Source of the DNA: Thermoanaerobaculum sp964488355 | GTDB lineage: Bacteria; Acidobacteriota; Thermoanaerobaculia; Thermoanaerobaculales; Thermoanaerobaculaceae | Length of the DNA: 64,000 nucleotides | Assembly (NCBI GenBank): GCA_964488355.1 | Contig: CAZAUJ010000009.1 | Coordinates: 1 to 64,000, forward strand | Reading direction: 5' to 3' | Shown: piece by piece, positions 17,091 to 26,446 of the stretch | Position numbering within the stretch: position 1 is the stretch's first letter | Layout of the letters: each line of letters opens with the position of its first letter | The notes under the pieces: generated by a model | Told to the model about the DNA's origin: nothing | The model's database searches: none | Seen by the model: only the letters and a program-made list of their open reading frames with translations | Program-made: the position numbers and the translations under genes

Positions 17091-18136
17091 GTGGCAAACC
17101 CATTGGCCATTCGCCCCTCGCCATTCGCTCTTGGCTTCCTGGTTGTTAGCTCTCTTGCCGGCTGGCACCTGGGCCATGGACCCGTCACGCGGCGGGTACT
17201 GCCAGCCCAACAGCCGGCCACCCACCTACGGGGTTAAGCTCCCTACCAGCATCTACCCAGCTGGCAGGAAGGGGCGGCTGGCCATTGACGGGCAACACAC
17301 CTGGCCCTCATCGGCGTGACGGGCTGCACGGACGTGGCCAACAGGGAGCCTGTTGACGGCGATATTTGCTTGCAAACCTCGGAAGACGAGAAGGCTGTGG
17401 CTTTGACCGGTCACAACCATGACGTGAGGGGGGAACAGAGAAACAACCTTTTGATCAACCGGGTGCGTTGGTCCTCGGTGGACAAGAGCACGGAGTTTCC
17501 CAAAAGCACCGGCTACCTGGGCAGGACAGAAGGGAAGCTCTACGACGAGTACCTGGGCTCGCCGGAGGCGGCTAGTTATCTGCGCTTTAGTAGCTATGCG
17601 CGGGTTCGGGACGATAGGCACCACTTCATCTGCAGGCCCTATAAGACGCGGGCTTTAGATAACGGCATTTTCCCCCATCCGCCGGCCAACAACACTGAGG
17701 ACGTAATGCTTAGGGAGGTCTATCTGAATGGGAGCTACGTTTTCCGCCCGGTGACGCGCTGGAAGCGGCCTGAGAGCGATCGCGAGACCTTTATTCTTTG
17801 CGCTTAGGTGTGGCGGTGCCGGCTTGCGGGAGGCCCGTCGGAAGGTCATGGCGCCCATCCCACCCCTTCTTTGCCGAGCCGAAGCTTTGAACCACCATTC
17901 AGCTGTTTGCCCTGGCGGTGTTCTGTCGCGCGTTGAGAGACGCCCAATCGCCGGTGGCCTTGGGGAAGCAGATGCCGCTGGTCACCAACGCGGCCCTGGC
18001 TGAGGGGAGGCTGCTGGACGTGTACGCCGACGGGAGCCCGCCTCACATGCGCCACCTGCTGGGCCGCTTGGTGGATGTGAACACCAGAAGCCGGTATGTC
18101 AAGCGTTACGATTGGAAGCAAAAGGAGCACACGTGA
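17091..18136 (+). pseudogene. Decayed gene for an exported protein
   Basis: A GGAGG at 17080-17084 precedes GTG 17091, which opens a signal-like segment (PSPFALGFLVVSSLAGWHLG). The frame then meets stops near 17235 and 17289 and reopens from about 17290 to 17807 (163 residues, with acceptable codon use: YDEYLGSPEAASYLRFSSYA, LREVYLNGSYVFRP). A further coding-like stretch in another frame runs to 18136 (QMPLVTNAALAEGRLLDVYA). Coding-like scraps continue from 18137 to about 18330 without an intact ORF. No family is recognised. Position beside xrtH and before a CTERM remnant suggests a former surface-protein gene. Confidence 0.45.
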
Positions 18137-18408
18137 AAAGGGTGAGGATGTACCTGGGGCGGTTGGGGAGGTGAGGGTTTCCCTGTGCAATAACTGGGAA
18201 GCGGGAAGGAAACAGCTGGGTATTGACCTGGGGTTGGCTGCCAAGACGAAGAAGAGGAGGACCGCGTGCACTGGGAGCTTTTGCCCTGGCAGCCACCCCG
18301 AACCAGCGATCCCCCTTGCCCTAGGCCCCTGGGGCTCCCTTTTTGCCCCTTTACCAGGACAGTCTTTGCCCGTTGACCGCTTTTCCGCGGTGAGGAAGGA
18401 AGAAAGCC

Positions 18409-20109
18409 ATGCTTTGGCTGTGTCTTTTGCTCTTGCAAGCTTTGCCCGACCCGGTGCCCACGCCGGAAATCATTTTTCAGCCCACGGTGACGGTGGAGGG
18501 AAGTTAAGCGAGGAGCAGGGGTCTTCATCCACCGCTACTGGTGACCAACCCGTCCACCAGCAACATAAACGTGGCGTGGACAGAACTTCGCGGTTTTTTT
18601 AGTTTAGCCGCTTACGGGGAGTCTGGTACCCCGGCGGAACGGGATGGGTTGCGCCAGGGGGAAATCGCCAACCCGCGCCCTGCATGCGGCTTGGGCTGGG
18701 CCAATCCCGTGCCTGCGCGCGACAGCTACCTGGATCATCCTCAAGGGAGCAGCGACTTTTTTTTTCACCACTTTCTCGACAACGTTTTTCGTGCTCGAGA
18801 GGCCTCGCCGAAGGAAAACATTGGCGTTACCTTGGAACCCTTGGTGGTGCGCGGCCCCGCACCACCGGTGGTGAATGAGTTCGAAATGAGTGGAATTCCA
18901 GTCTCTTATCGGGGAGGTACTACGACGAGCTGGCCAACTTCTTTGGGCTTAGTGAGGAGAATAAGGAGAAGCTCGAGGAATTGGACTATGCCGGCTGCGT
19001 CGCTGAGCGCAAGTGCGTCCGGAGGCGTGTCTTGGGCCCCCACCCGTACGCGGCGGGGAGCTGCAGGCACTGGACGCGCTGGCTTTGGAGCTTGGACCAA
19101 GGGCAGAGGCTGGGCTGGTTCGCCGACCAGGGGCTTTTTGCCAGCATCCGCCAGAAGGCCCAGCAGGCGTACGAGAGGGCCTTGACACAGGACGGGGACG
19201 GGGCCAAGCAACTGCTGGAAAAGGTGGCCGCCTTGGTGGGAGGGGGCTGCACCGGGCCAAGCTTCCGCGTATGGGCGGGCCTTGGTGGTGGACAACGCGC
19301 GCACACTGACGAAAGAGGTGCCTTACCCCTGTGAGCCTAACCTGGTGGTGGAGGATCGGGCGCTGATCGTTCCGCCGGGGAAAGGGGTGACGGTGCGCGC
19401 CCGCGCCTATACACCCAGGCCACCAACGCGGGTATTGCGGGGGAAGAGGTGACGCTAGAGCTGTCGACCGGGCCTTTGGCTGGCCAGCAGGTGCGGGCGG
19501 TGACCGGTGCGGACGGGTGGGCCAGCCTGACGGTGCCAGCCTACGCCCAGCTCAAGGAGCGGGATTTTTGGGAGTTTGTGGTGGTGGCTGGCTTGGATCG
19601 GGGAATCAAGGGGGAGAAAGCCAAAGGGAAGGCTCAGGCGGTTACCTGTCAGCTGAACCGGCGGTTCGAGCTGCAAGGTTCGATTTCCTTCGAGTGGCCC
19701 ACGGATTTTGCCAACCTGCGAGTGGTGAACCTGCACCTGCCTTTTGTGTTTTCCGGTCCCGACCGGGACGTGCGACGGGACGATTTCACCGCCAACACTG
19801 GCACGCAACCCGTGCCTCCCACGGTCACGCGCTACTTCATTTCCGAGTCGGAGGAGTTAAACCCCGCCACCGCCAAGATTTTAGGTCAGCAAACAGTGCC
19901 GACGTTGGCGCCCCAGCAGGTGTGGGAAAGTGGGGGGCTGGTCTTTCGCGTACCCCGGGGAGCCGGTGACCACCACCAACCGCTGGGGCTTGCTGCTGCT
20001 GGTGGCTGCCTTTGCCCCGGTCCTGGTGGTGGCCAGCGGGTTGGTTTGGCGCTGGCGACGGGCGTACGCGTGGGTGGGGCACGCCACGCCCCCTACAGGT
20101 CCAGCGTGA
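18409..20109 (+). pseudogene. Decayed CTERM surface-protein gene, paralogue of the gene at 63025
   Basis: ATG 18409 (after GAGGAAGGA) starts a clear signal peptide (MLWLCLLLLQALPDPVPTP), which stops at 18505. Related coding sequence then shifts frame several times (18541-18950, then 18950-19330, then 19330-20109). The segment about 19676-19905 closely matches the intact protein at 63025-64000 (shared PVPPTVTRY and EELNPATAK). Near 19953-19960 (C4G4) the frame shifts once more, and the new frame ends in a sorting-signal-like tail: TNRWGLLLLVAAFAPVLVV, then WRWRR, stop 20107-20109. So this was an exosortase substrate beside xrtH, now broken. Confidence 0.7.
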
Positions 20110-20500
20110 GCACGGCGCGCAGGCGGGAGCCCTCACGGCGCAGCTGCAGGGCGTGGAAGGTGACCGCCTTGATTTCGAAGGGCAGTGGCCGATGACGGGG
20201 CAGGGGGCGAAGGTCGAGCTGGGCCGTAAGGCCTTGGCAGGTAAGGTTTACGGTTACTTGGCGACGGGTAAAGAGCCAGTAGACCACCTCGTTGCCCACG
20301 CGCACCAGCTGGGCCTGCACATCATCTTCCGGCAAAACGAGCTGGGCGTGGGCAGTGGCGCGGCCCCTGGGGAGGTGACCTAGGACGAAGCACACCAGCC
20401 CAAGGGCCAGGTGGCGCAAAAGCTCTTCGTGACTCTGGCCGTACACGGCCAGGCGCACATCTGCGGTGTGGGGTAGCAGGCGAAAGCGAGGCGAGCCCAC
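20093..20500 (-). CDS. Archease family protein
   Basis: The 135-residue protein has the archease signature at its N-terminus (FRLLPHTADVRLAVYGQSHEELL), a helix with GLVCFVLG, and C-terminal strands (EIKAVTFHALQL, AVLTLDL) with conserved acidic residues used for metal binding. Archease activates the RtcB RNA ligase in tRNA or RNA repair; rtcB is not in this window. The gene overlaps the tail of the decayed CTERM gene by 17 bases. It is divergent from the next gene with only 25 bases between them. Confidence 0.8.
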   Translation of the reverse strand: MGSPRFRLLPHTADVRLAVYGQSHEELLRHLALGLVCFVLGHLPRGRATAHAQLVLPEDDVQAQLVRVGNEVVYWLFTRRQVTVNLTCQGLTAQLDLRPLPRHRPLPFEIKAVTFHALQLRREGSRLRAVLTLDL

Positions 20501-20525
20501 GGTTTTAAGTGTAAACTGCCGCCGG

Positions 20526-21884
20526 ATGCTCCGCCCCTGGCTGCGCCTGGCCCCGCCCCTTTTGGCCTTGGTGGGCGCGGCGGCTGTGTTGTTTCGGCAA
20601 GGGGGGGAGCGCTTTTCCCTCGACCCTTTGCTGGTAGAGGCGCAGGCCAGGGATGCCCTGCTGAGGGTGGGCTTTTCCCCCTCGGGGGAGGCGCATGTGG
20701 CGGTGCGTTTCCCGCGGTTTTTGGCTTGGGCTTGGGAGCGTGCCGCCTTTGAACGAGCCCATCACGAGCGCCTGCCGCCCCTAGTTACGGTGAGCTTTGC
20801 CCAGGGCGGGGAGGTGACCCTGCGCGGCGGGCGGGTGGTGGAGTTGCGCCGGCCCCTGCCTGCACGTCCGGGGCCCACCGTGCCGGTCACCGGGCTGGAA
20901 ACGGTTTTGCGGGCACAACTGGCCAGGCTGGTGGAGGAGGAGGGAGGGTTCTCTCTCACCCGCATCAGCGCTCGGCAGGAGCCGGGGCTGGTGTGGCAGC
21001 GGGGACACTTTGTGCGCCCACTGGCCGGCGGTTGGCAGGAGGAGCTGGTGGTGGAGCTGGCCGGCAGCTCCTTGGTGGCCTTTCGGCTTCGGCTCCTGCC
21101 CGAAGCCAGCGATTTGGGTTTGGTGATGGGACGGGTGGCCGAGTTGGTGCTGGCCCGCCGACTGGTCTATTTCCTTCTGGGGCTTTCGCTGGTAGGCCTT
21201 TTCTTGGGCTGCCTGGAAGCGATCCATGCCCGCCTGCGGTTGCCCTGGATTGGGGCGTTGGCCACGGCGGCAGCGGTTTTTGCTTTGGCCACTGCCACCG
21301 GCCACAGCCGGTCCTACGCCGCCTTTTGGGCCTGGGCTAGCGGCGTGTCCCTGTTGCAGGCGAGTGGAACAACCCCGGAAAAGGCTAAAGGGGTGGCGCT
21401 ACCCTGGCTGACAGGGATCCTATTGGCCTGCGGGAGCCTGTCCTGGCCGCAGCTGGCGGCGCGTTGGGGTGGTTGGGTGCCGACCACCGGAAATGTGCTC
21501 ACCGAATCGGGGCTTGAGGTAGCAGGGGAGGCCTTTCTCCGCGCCGTAGCGGAGGAGCCGCTGCTGCGCTGGGGGTTACCGCTGTTGCTCTCGCCCTTTC
21601 TCGGCAGCTGGGCGGCCTTCGGTTTGGCAGCCGCCTTCGGTTCGCTCCTGCACCCGCTGCCGGCGGTGCCCCTGCCGTTGGGGATGGTAGGCGAGGCGGC
21701 AGGCCAGGGGCTTTTAGGGGCGTTGGCCTACCGGTGGGGGATGCCGGCGGCCCTGGCGGCGCGGGCAGTGTGGGAGCTGCTTCGCCTGGGGTTTTTTGCC
21801 CCCTCCTTCCCATGGGGGCCGGTGGTTTTCTTTGTGTTGGTTGCGGGTGCGGGAGCGTTCCTGTGGCGAAGTCCCGGCTCGTAA
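20526..21884 (+). CDS. Polytopic membrane protein with a CPBP-protease-like C-terminal region
   Basis: Counted from ATG 20526 (an upstream in-frame start at 20466 would run into the archease gene) the protein has 452 residues: one N-terminal helix, an extracytoplasmic domain of about 190 residues, then about eight helices. Around residues 335-375 the order VAEEPLLRW ... FGSLLHPLP resembles the EExxxR and Fx3-4H motifs of CPBP intramembrane proteases, but the second motif has an extra residue and the third is not clear. Protease function is therefore tentative. The next gene begins inside its 3' end. Confidence 0.6.
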   Translation: MLRPWLRLAPPLLALVGAAAVLFRQGGERFSLDPLLVEAQARDALLRVGFSPSGEAHVAVRFPRFLAWAWERAAFERAHHERLPPLVTVSFAQGGEVTLRGGRVVELRRPLPARPGPTVPVTGLETVLRAQLARLVEEEGGFSLTRISARQEPGLVWQRGHFVRPLAGGWQEELVVELAGSSLVAFRLRLLPEASDLGLVMGRVAELVLARRLVYFLLGLSLVGLFLGCLEAIHARLRLPWIGALATAAAVFALATATGHSRSYAAFWAWASGVSLLQASGTTPEKAKGVALPWLTGILLACGSLSWPQLAARWGGWVPTTGNVLTESGLEVAGEAFLRAVAEEPLLRWGLPLLLSPFLGSWAAFGLAAAFGSLLHPLPAVPLPLGMVGEAAGQGLLGALAYRWGMPAALAARAVWELLRLGFFAPSFPWGPVVFFVLVAGAGAFLWRSPGS

Positions 21885-23062
21885 TTTGGGCAGCTCTGCT
21901 GCTGGTCGCCCTGGCAGGCGCCGGGTTGGGCTCGCGCCTTTCCCGCAGCGGCTCCCTCCAGCATGCGCAGAGTCGGGCTGAGACCCAGGCGCCTCCCTTG
22001 CAGCTCAGCTGGGGCAAGCTGCGCGCTTTTGCTCGCTGCGGGGAAGCGTGGGAGCTGGTCTACCAGCCGGCCCACGGCGCGTGGGTGGTCCGGGTCCTGG
22101 TTCCGGATACGGCCCCGCCCCACCCGCCACGCTTGGAGGTGGTGGCGTGGCTGCCAGGCGGCCACCTCTCGCTTGCAGCAGCCAGTTTCTTGGCCGGTGA
22201 CGGGAGCGCCGAAGGCGTGGCTGAAAGGCCGGCCCGGCGCGATTGGTGGTTCAGCCAGCGGGTGGTGTACGGGGCTCTGCCGGTGGCCAAGCCCGAGCGC
22301 TGCGGCCGACCCTGGCCATCGGTGCCTACCGAGCTGGCCTTGTTTTTTGGCTTGTGCTGTGCTGGAGCTCTGGCTCGGAGGATCCGCTTGACCGCGGCGG
22401 ATCCCAAACTGCGACGCGTGGTGCTGGTTTCGGCCGCAGCGATGCTGGCCGCCGTTCCCGGGGCCACGCGGTTGGCCGGTCCCCTTTTTTCCCCTGGCGT
22501 GCGCCCCTTCATCACCTTGCTGGTGCTGGCGACCGCCGGGGCGGTGGGGTTGGGGGTCGTAGGCGCCTGTGCCTACCTCTTTCCCCTCGCCGCGGCTAGG
22601 CCTTGCGGGTGGGTCTGGGCGGTGGGTGGGGTGGTGGGTTGGCTGGGTGGCGTTTGGCTTGCCCCCCTCTGGGCGCAGGCCCTTGGCGCCCTGCCCGCCC
22701 GTTGGGTCTGGTTGCTGGGGGGAGGGGTTTTGGTTGGTTACGTGGTGGACCTAGCCGGCGCCGGTGTGCGGATACTCCTCTCGCCCCTGCGGTGGCTGAC
22801 GTCAGGGATAGCCCTGCTCCTGGCCTTGACTGCCCTGCTGGCAGGCCAGGATGGGTGGCTGCCGGTGGTGGCTGCCTGCCTGGTGGCGGTCTTGCCGCCC
22901 GGACAAGGATTTCCCTTTGCCACCGTGGCCACATCGGCCTTGCTGGCAGGCAGTTGGTGGGTAAGTTACGGCGTGCTCGGTCCCCTGCGGGATGCCCTGG
23001 TGCTGGCGCTGGCTCTGGTGGGGCTGGGGAGTGCGTGCGCCCTGCGCCGACGGGAGGGTTGA
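21863..23062 (+). CDS. Polytopic membrane protein, unknown function
   Basis: The frame is open further upstream, but GTG 21863 gives a natural N-terminus: a signal or anchor helix (LVIWAALLLVALAGAGLG). A periplasmic domain of about 115 residues follows, then eight or nine helices rich in Gly, Trp, Leu and Val, for about 399 residues in total. The architecture (helix, soluble domain, helix bundle) copies the preceding gene, with which it overlaps by 22 bases, so they may be partners. No motif was recognised. Confidence 0.65.
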   Translation: MAKSRLVIWAALLLVALAGAGLGSRLSRSGSLQHAQSRAETQAPPLQLSWGKLRAFARCGEAWELVYQPAHGAWVVRVLVPDTAPPHPPRLEVVAWLPGGHLSLAAASFLAGDGSAEGVAERPARRDWWFSQRVVYGALPVAKPERCGRPWPSVPTELALFFGLCCAGALARRIRLTAADPKLRRVVLVSAAAMLAAVPGATRLAGPLFSPGVRPFITLLVLATAGAVGLGVVGACAYLFPLAAARPCGWVWAVGGVVGWLGGVWLAPLWAQALGALPARWVWLLGGGVLVGYVVDLAGAGVRILLSPLRWLTSGIALLLALTALLAGQDGWLPVVAACLVAVLPPGQGFPFATVATSALLAGSWWVSYGVLGPLRDALVLALALVGLGSACALRRREG

Positions 23063-23087
23063 AAACTCGCGAGGCTACAATCACCGG

Positions 23088-24263
23088 GTGCGACTGGCCT
23101 GGTTCGTAGCCCTGCGTTTTTTGCGGCGCCGTTCCAGTCCCTTGCTGTCCGCCTCCTCCCGCGCCGCGCTGGTGGCGGTGGCGGCGGGGGTTGCTGCCTT
23201 GGTGGTGGTGCTGAGCTTGATGAACGGATACAGGCAGGCACTGGAGCTAGGCATTTTCAATGCCAGTGGTCACCTGTTGCTGTTGCCCTCCTCGGACGAG
23301 GACGGCACCCGGCTTTCCGCTCACCTCGCCTCCCAAACCGGGGTGGCTTGGGCAGGTGCGGTGCGCTTTCTTCCGGGGTTACTGGCTCGCCAGCCACGGG
23401 AGGCGGGGGAGGTGGTGACGCTCAAAGCCTGCGACCACGTGCCGCCTTTTGTGACGCTTCCCGCTTCCCCGGAACAGGGGCCGCTGGCGGTGGCGGTTGG
23501 CAAAGGCCTTTCGCAGAAGCTGAAGCTGCAGCCAGGGGACAGCGCCTTTCTCCAACTGGCGCATCCCGCCGGCCGGCCGGTGTACCTGCCGGTGAAGGTT
23601 GTCACCGCCTTCGAAAGTGGTTTTGCGGAGCTGCAGGAGAGCTGGGTTTTTTGCCTGGAATCGGCCCTGCGGGCGAGATTGGGGGAGCTGGGGCCAGCGC
23701 TGGTGGAGGTGTTCCTGCGGGATGCGGAGGAGGCGGAGGACTTTGCTCACCGGCTAGAAAAGGATTGGCCCGGGCCCTTGTCCGTGCGCGTTTGGAGCGA
23801 GATGAACCGCGAGCTGTTCACCGCCCTCCGGTGGCAAAAGCTGACGCTCGCCCTCGTGTTGTCGTTGATCGTAGGTGTGGGGGCCTTCGAGGTGGCTTCC
23901 TCTTTGGTAGTGCTGGTGACGGAAAAGCGGCGAGAGCTGGGCATCCTGCAGGCGGTGGGCGCTTCGGGTCCCTGGTTGCGGCAGGTGGTCTTGCTGGCGG
24001 GTATGGGTCTGGGAACGGCGGGTCTGCTGCTCGGCCTTTTAGGCGGCGTGCTGTTGGTGGTTGTGGGAAACCTGTTGGGCTTTCCGCATTTTTCGCCCGA
24101 GCTGGCAGCGGTGTACATGGTGGATCGCATTCCCTGGCGGCTGCTGCCCACAGATGTGCTGGCAGTGCTGCTGGCGGGCTTGGTGGAGGTGTTTTTGGCC
24201 GGTGTGCTGACAGCCCGCCCCTTTGCCCGGGGTGAGCCGGCGGAGATCCTGCGGTGGGTGTAG
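23088..24263 (+). CDS. LolC/LolE-family (FtsX/MacB-type) ABC transporter permease
   Basis: GTG 23088 gives a 391-residue protein with an N-terminal helix (VALVAVAAGVAALVVVLSLMNGY), a MacB-PCD-like periplasmic domain (about 60-240) and three C-terminal helices forming the FtsX domain (LILSLIVGVGAFEVASSLVVLV-like, then the GILQAVGASGPWLRQVVLLAG coupling segment). The pattern is typical of lipoprotein-releasing permeases. No LolD ATPase gene is adjacent, so the ATPase must be encoded elsewhere. A TACAAT hexamer at 23076-23081 could be a -10 box. It overlaps the LytM gene by 10 bases. Confidence 0.8.
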   Translation: MRLAWFVALRFLRRRSSPLLSASSRAALVAVAAGVAALVVVLSLMNGYRQALELGIFNASGHLLLLPSSDEDGTRLSAHLASQTGVAWAGAVRFLPGLLARQPREAGEVVTLKACDHVPPFVTLPASPEQGPLAVAVGKGLSQKLKLQPGDSAFLQLAHPAGRPVYLPVKVVTAFESGFAELQESWVFCLESALRARLGELGPALVEVFLRDAEEAEDFAHRLEKDWPGPLSVRVWSEMNRELFTALRWQKLTLALVLSLIVGVGAFEVASSLVVLVTEKRRELGILQAVGASGPWLRQVVLLAGMGLGTAGLLLGLLGGVLLVVVGNLLGFPHFSPELAAVYMVDRIPWRLLPTDVLAVLLAGLVEVFLAGVLTARPFARGEPAEILRWV

Positions 24264-25258
24264 AGCCGAGCTACCTGTGGGAGGTGCAATGGCACGGCAG
24301 CAAGGGCGGCCGCGTGCGCCGGTTCTATGTGACTCGCCGCACCTTGCGCTGGCTGGCAGTGGTGGCGGCAGGCATTGCTTTCTTCCTCCTGGCCATTCTG
24401 GGGGCCCTGCCGTTGGGCCTTAAGGGGTACTGGCAGCGCTTCACGGTAAAAGCCGCTCGGCAGGAAAACAAAAGGTTGCAAGCCGAGCGGGAAAAGCTCT
24501 TGGACCAAGCCCAAGAGCTTTCGCAGGAGGTGGCTTTGCGGCTCAACCGGGGCCTTCGGCTGGCCTGGTTGTTGCGCCTTTCGCCATCCGCTCTTCTCGC
24601 AACTTCCCTTCCCGAGGAGCGAGATGCGCTGGTCACCTGGCTTGTTTCCGAGTCGGAAAAGCTTGAGGTGCTGGGGCAGGAGTTGGCACGTGGGGGACAG
24701 GCGCCTTGTCGCCTGGAGGCCCTACCCACGGCTTGGCCTCTGGACTCGCCCCAAGCCGTACCGGTGGGGCGCTTCGGGGTTCGCGTGTCTCCTTTCACCG
24801 GTCAGGAGGAACCCCACTTCGGTTTGACCTTGGCTGCACCCCTGGGCACGCGGGTTTTGGCCGCAGGGGACGGCAAGGTCGCCTACGTGGGGGCGCCGCG
24901 AGAGCGCCGTGCCAATCTCTGGAGCCGCTTGGGCACGATGGTGATGCTGGATCACGGCGGAGGTGTGCTGAGCCTGTACGGCCACCTTGGCCAGGCGCTG
25001 GTGCGGCCTGGGCAGCTGGTCAAGCGCGGGCAGCAGCTGGCGCAGGTGGGCCAAACTGGCTGGACCCGGGTGGTGTCCTTGTACTTCGAGGTGCGTTGGC
25101 CGCTAGGGGCCAATCCGGTACCGGTGGACCCCCTGCTCTTTCAGCTCGCTTTTCCCTTGCCGGAGCTGGCCGAGCGCCTGGAGGACCCCGCTTGCAGCCT
25201 GGCCTCTCAGGCCCCTCCGTTGGAGGTTCTCTTGGGTAGGCGGAAGCCCCTGGGATGA
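24254..25258 (+). CDS. M23/LytM-fold protein with degenerate catalytic site
   Basis: The 334-residue protein starts at GTG 24254 inside the permease gene. It has a short cytoplasmic N-terminus, one membrane helix (about 34-54), a coiled-coil (about 62-98) and a LytM domain (about 170-295). Family zinc and catalytic positions are altered: HxGxD reads HFGLT (H188 kept, D replaced by T192), and the terminal HxH reads S275-L-Y277, though LYGHLG (H244) remains. It is thus probably a non-catalytic regulator like EnvC or NlpD, or a structural factor, rather than an endopeptidase. Coupling to an FtsX-fold permease parallels FtsEX-EnvC logic; that is inference. Confidence 0.8.
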   Translation: MGVEPSYLWEVQWHGSKGGRVRRFYVTRRTLRWLAVVAAGIAFFLLAILGALPLGLKGYWQRFTVKAARQENKRLQAEREKLLDQAQELSQEVALRLNRGLRLAWLLRLSPSALLATSLPEERDALVTWLVSESEKLEVLGQELARGGQAPCRLEALPTAWPLDSPQAVPVGRFGVRVSPFTGQEEPHFGLTLAAPLGTRVLAAGDGKVAYVGAPRERRANLWSRLGTMVMLDHGGGVLSLYGHLGQALVRPGQLVKRGQQLAQVGQTGWTRVVSLYFEVRWPLGANPVPVDPLLFQLAFPLPELAERLEDPACSLASQAPPLEVLLGRRKPLG

Positions 25259-25325
25259 ACCTTGCCACCGGTACGGACAAAGTGATAGCCTTCACAACCG
25301 GCGCAGGCAGCGCCGGGAGGGTTCG

Positions 25326-26432
25326 ATGACGGGAGGGCCGCTCAAACGTACCGCGCTATACGAGGCTCACCGGGCGGCAGGGGCCAGAATGGTCCCGTTC
25401 GCGGGTTGGGAGATGCCCGTGCAGTACCGCGGGGTGCTGCAGGAACACCGCGTGGTGCGCAGCGCTGTGGGTCTGTTCGACGTCTCCCACATGGGCGAGC
25501 TGGAGGTGGTGGGCAAGCGGGCGCTGGATTTCGTGCAGTACGTGACCTGCAACGATGCCTCTCGGCTTACCCCAGGGCGGGCCCAGTACTCCGGCCTCAT
25601 GACCCCGCGAGGCACCTTTGTGGACGACCTCCTGGTGCACATGATCTCCCAGGAGCGCTTCCTCTTGGTGGTTAACGCCGCCAACAAGGACAAGGACTAC
25701 GCCTACCTCTGCGCCCAAGCGCCCGCCTTCGACGAAGTAGAGTTGTATGACCAATCGGCTGCTTACTCGCAGCTGGCCGTTCAGGGTCCCCTGGCGGAAA
25801 AGGTGGTACAAAGGCTCACCTCCTATGCCCTGGCCGAGCTCAAGTACTACCGATTCGTGCAAACCCAGGTGGCGGGTATGGCAGCCCTGGTGGCCCGCAC
25901 CGGCTACACGGGCGAGGACGGCTTCGAGATTTACGTCAATTGGGAGGAAGGCCCGCGGCTCTGGCAGGAGCTGATGAGCGCAGGCCAGGAGTTCGGCATC
26001 GAGCCTTGCGGCTTGGGCGCGCGCGATACCTTGCGCTTCGAAGCGTGCATGCCCCTGTACGGCAACGACATTGACGACCGGACGACGCCGTTGGAGGCGG
26101 GCTTGGACTGGATCGTCAAGTTCGAGAAGGGGCCCTTTCTCGGACGAGAAGCTCTACTGCAACAAAAAAATCAGGGGCCCAAGCGCAAGCTGGTGGGCTT
26201 GGAAATGCTGGGAAAGGGTATTGCCCGCCATGGCTACCCGATTTTGTACCAAGGCAAGGAGGTGGGCGTGGTAACCTCGGGCACCCTGGCCCCCACCTTG
26301 GGCAAGGCCCTGGCACTGGGGTATGTGTCCCCCGAGCTTGCGGCGGTGGGGACGGAGCTGGCGGTTGCTATCCGCAGCGACACCGTGCCGGCGCGGGTGG
26401 TTCCCACACCTTTTTACCGGCGTGAAAAATAA
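25326..26432 (+). CDS. gcvT: Glycine cleavage system T protein (aminomethyltransferase)
   Basis: The 368-residue tetrahydrofolate-dependent aminomethyltransferase shows MPVQYRGVLQEH, LFDVSHMGELEV, ARTGYTGEDGFEI and GLGARDTLRFEACMPLYG, all standard GcvT blocks including the catalytic Asp region. It starts the gcvT-gcvH-gcvPA-gcvPB operon, whose product splits glycine to CO2, NH3 and methylene-THF. The 67-base gap upstream has a short CGGCGC/GCGCCG hairpin but is too small for a glycine riboswitch. Confidence 0.95.
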   Translation: MTGGPLKRTALYEAHRAAGARMVPFAGWEMPVQYRGVLQEHRVVRSAVGLFDVSHMGELEVVGKRALDFVQYVTCNDASRLTPGRAQYSGLMTPRGTFVDDLLVHMISQERFLLVVNAANKDKDYAYLCAQAPAFDEVELYDQSAAYSQLAVQGPLAEKVVQRLTSYALAELKYYRFVQTQVAGMAALVARTGYTGEDGFEIYVNWEEGPRLWQELMSAGQEFGIEPCGLGARDTLRFEACMPLYGNDIDDRTTPLEAGLDWIVKFEKGPFLGREALLQQKNQGPKRKLVGLEMLGKGIARHGYPILYQGKEVGVVTSGTLAPTLGKALALGYVSPELAAVGTELAVAIRSDTVPARVVPTPFYRREK

Positions 26433-26446
26433 GCAAGGAGGCAGGT

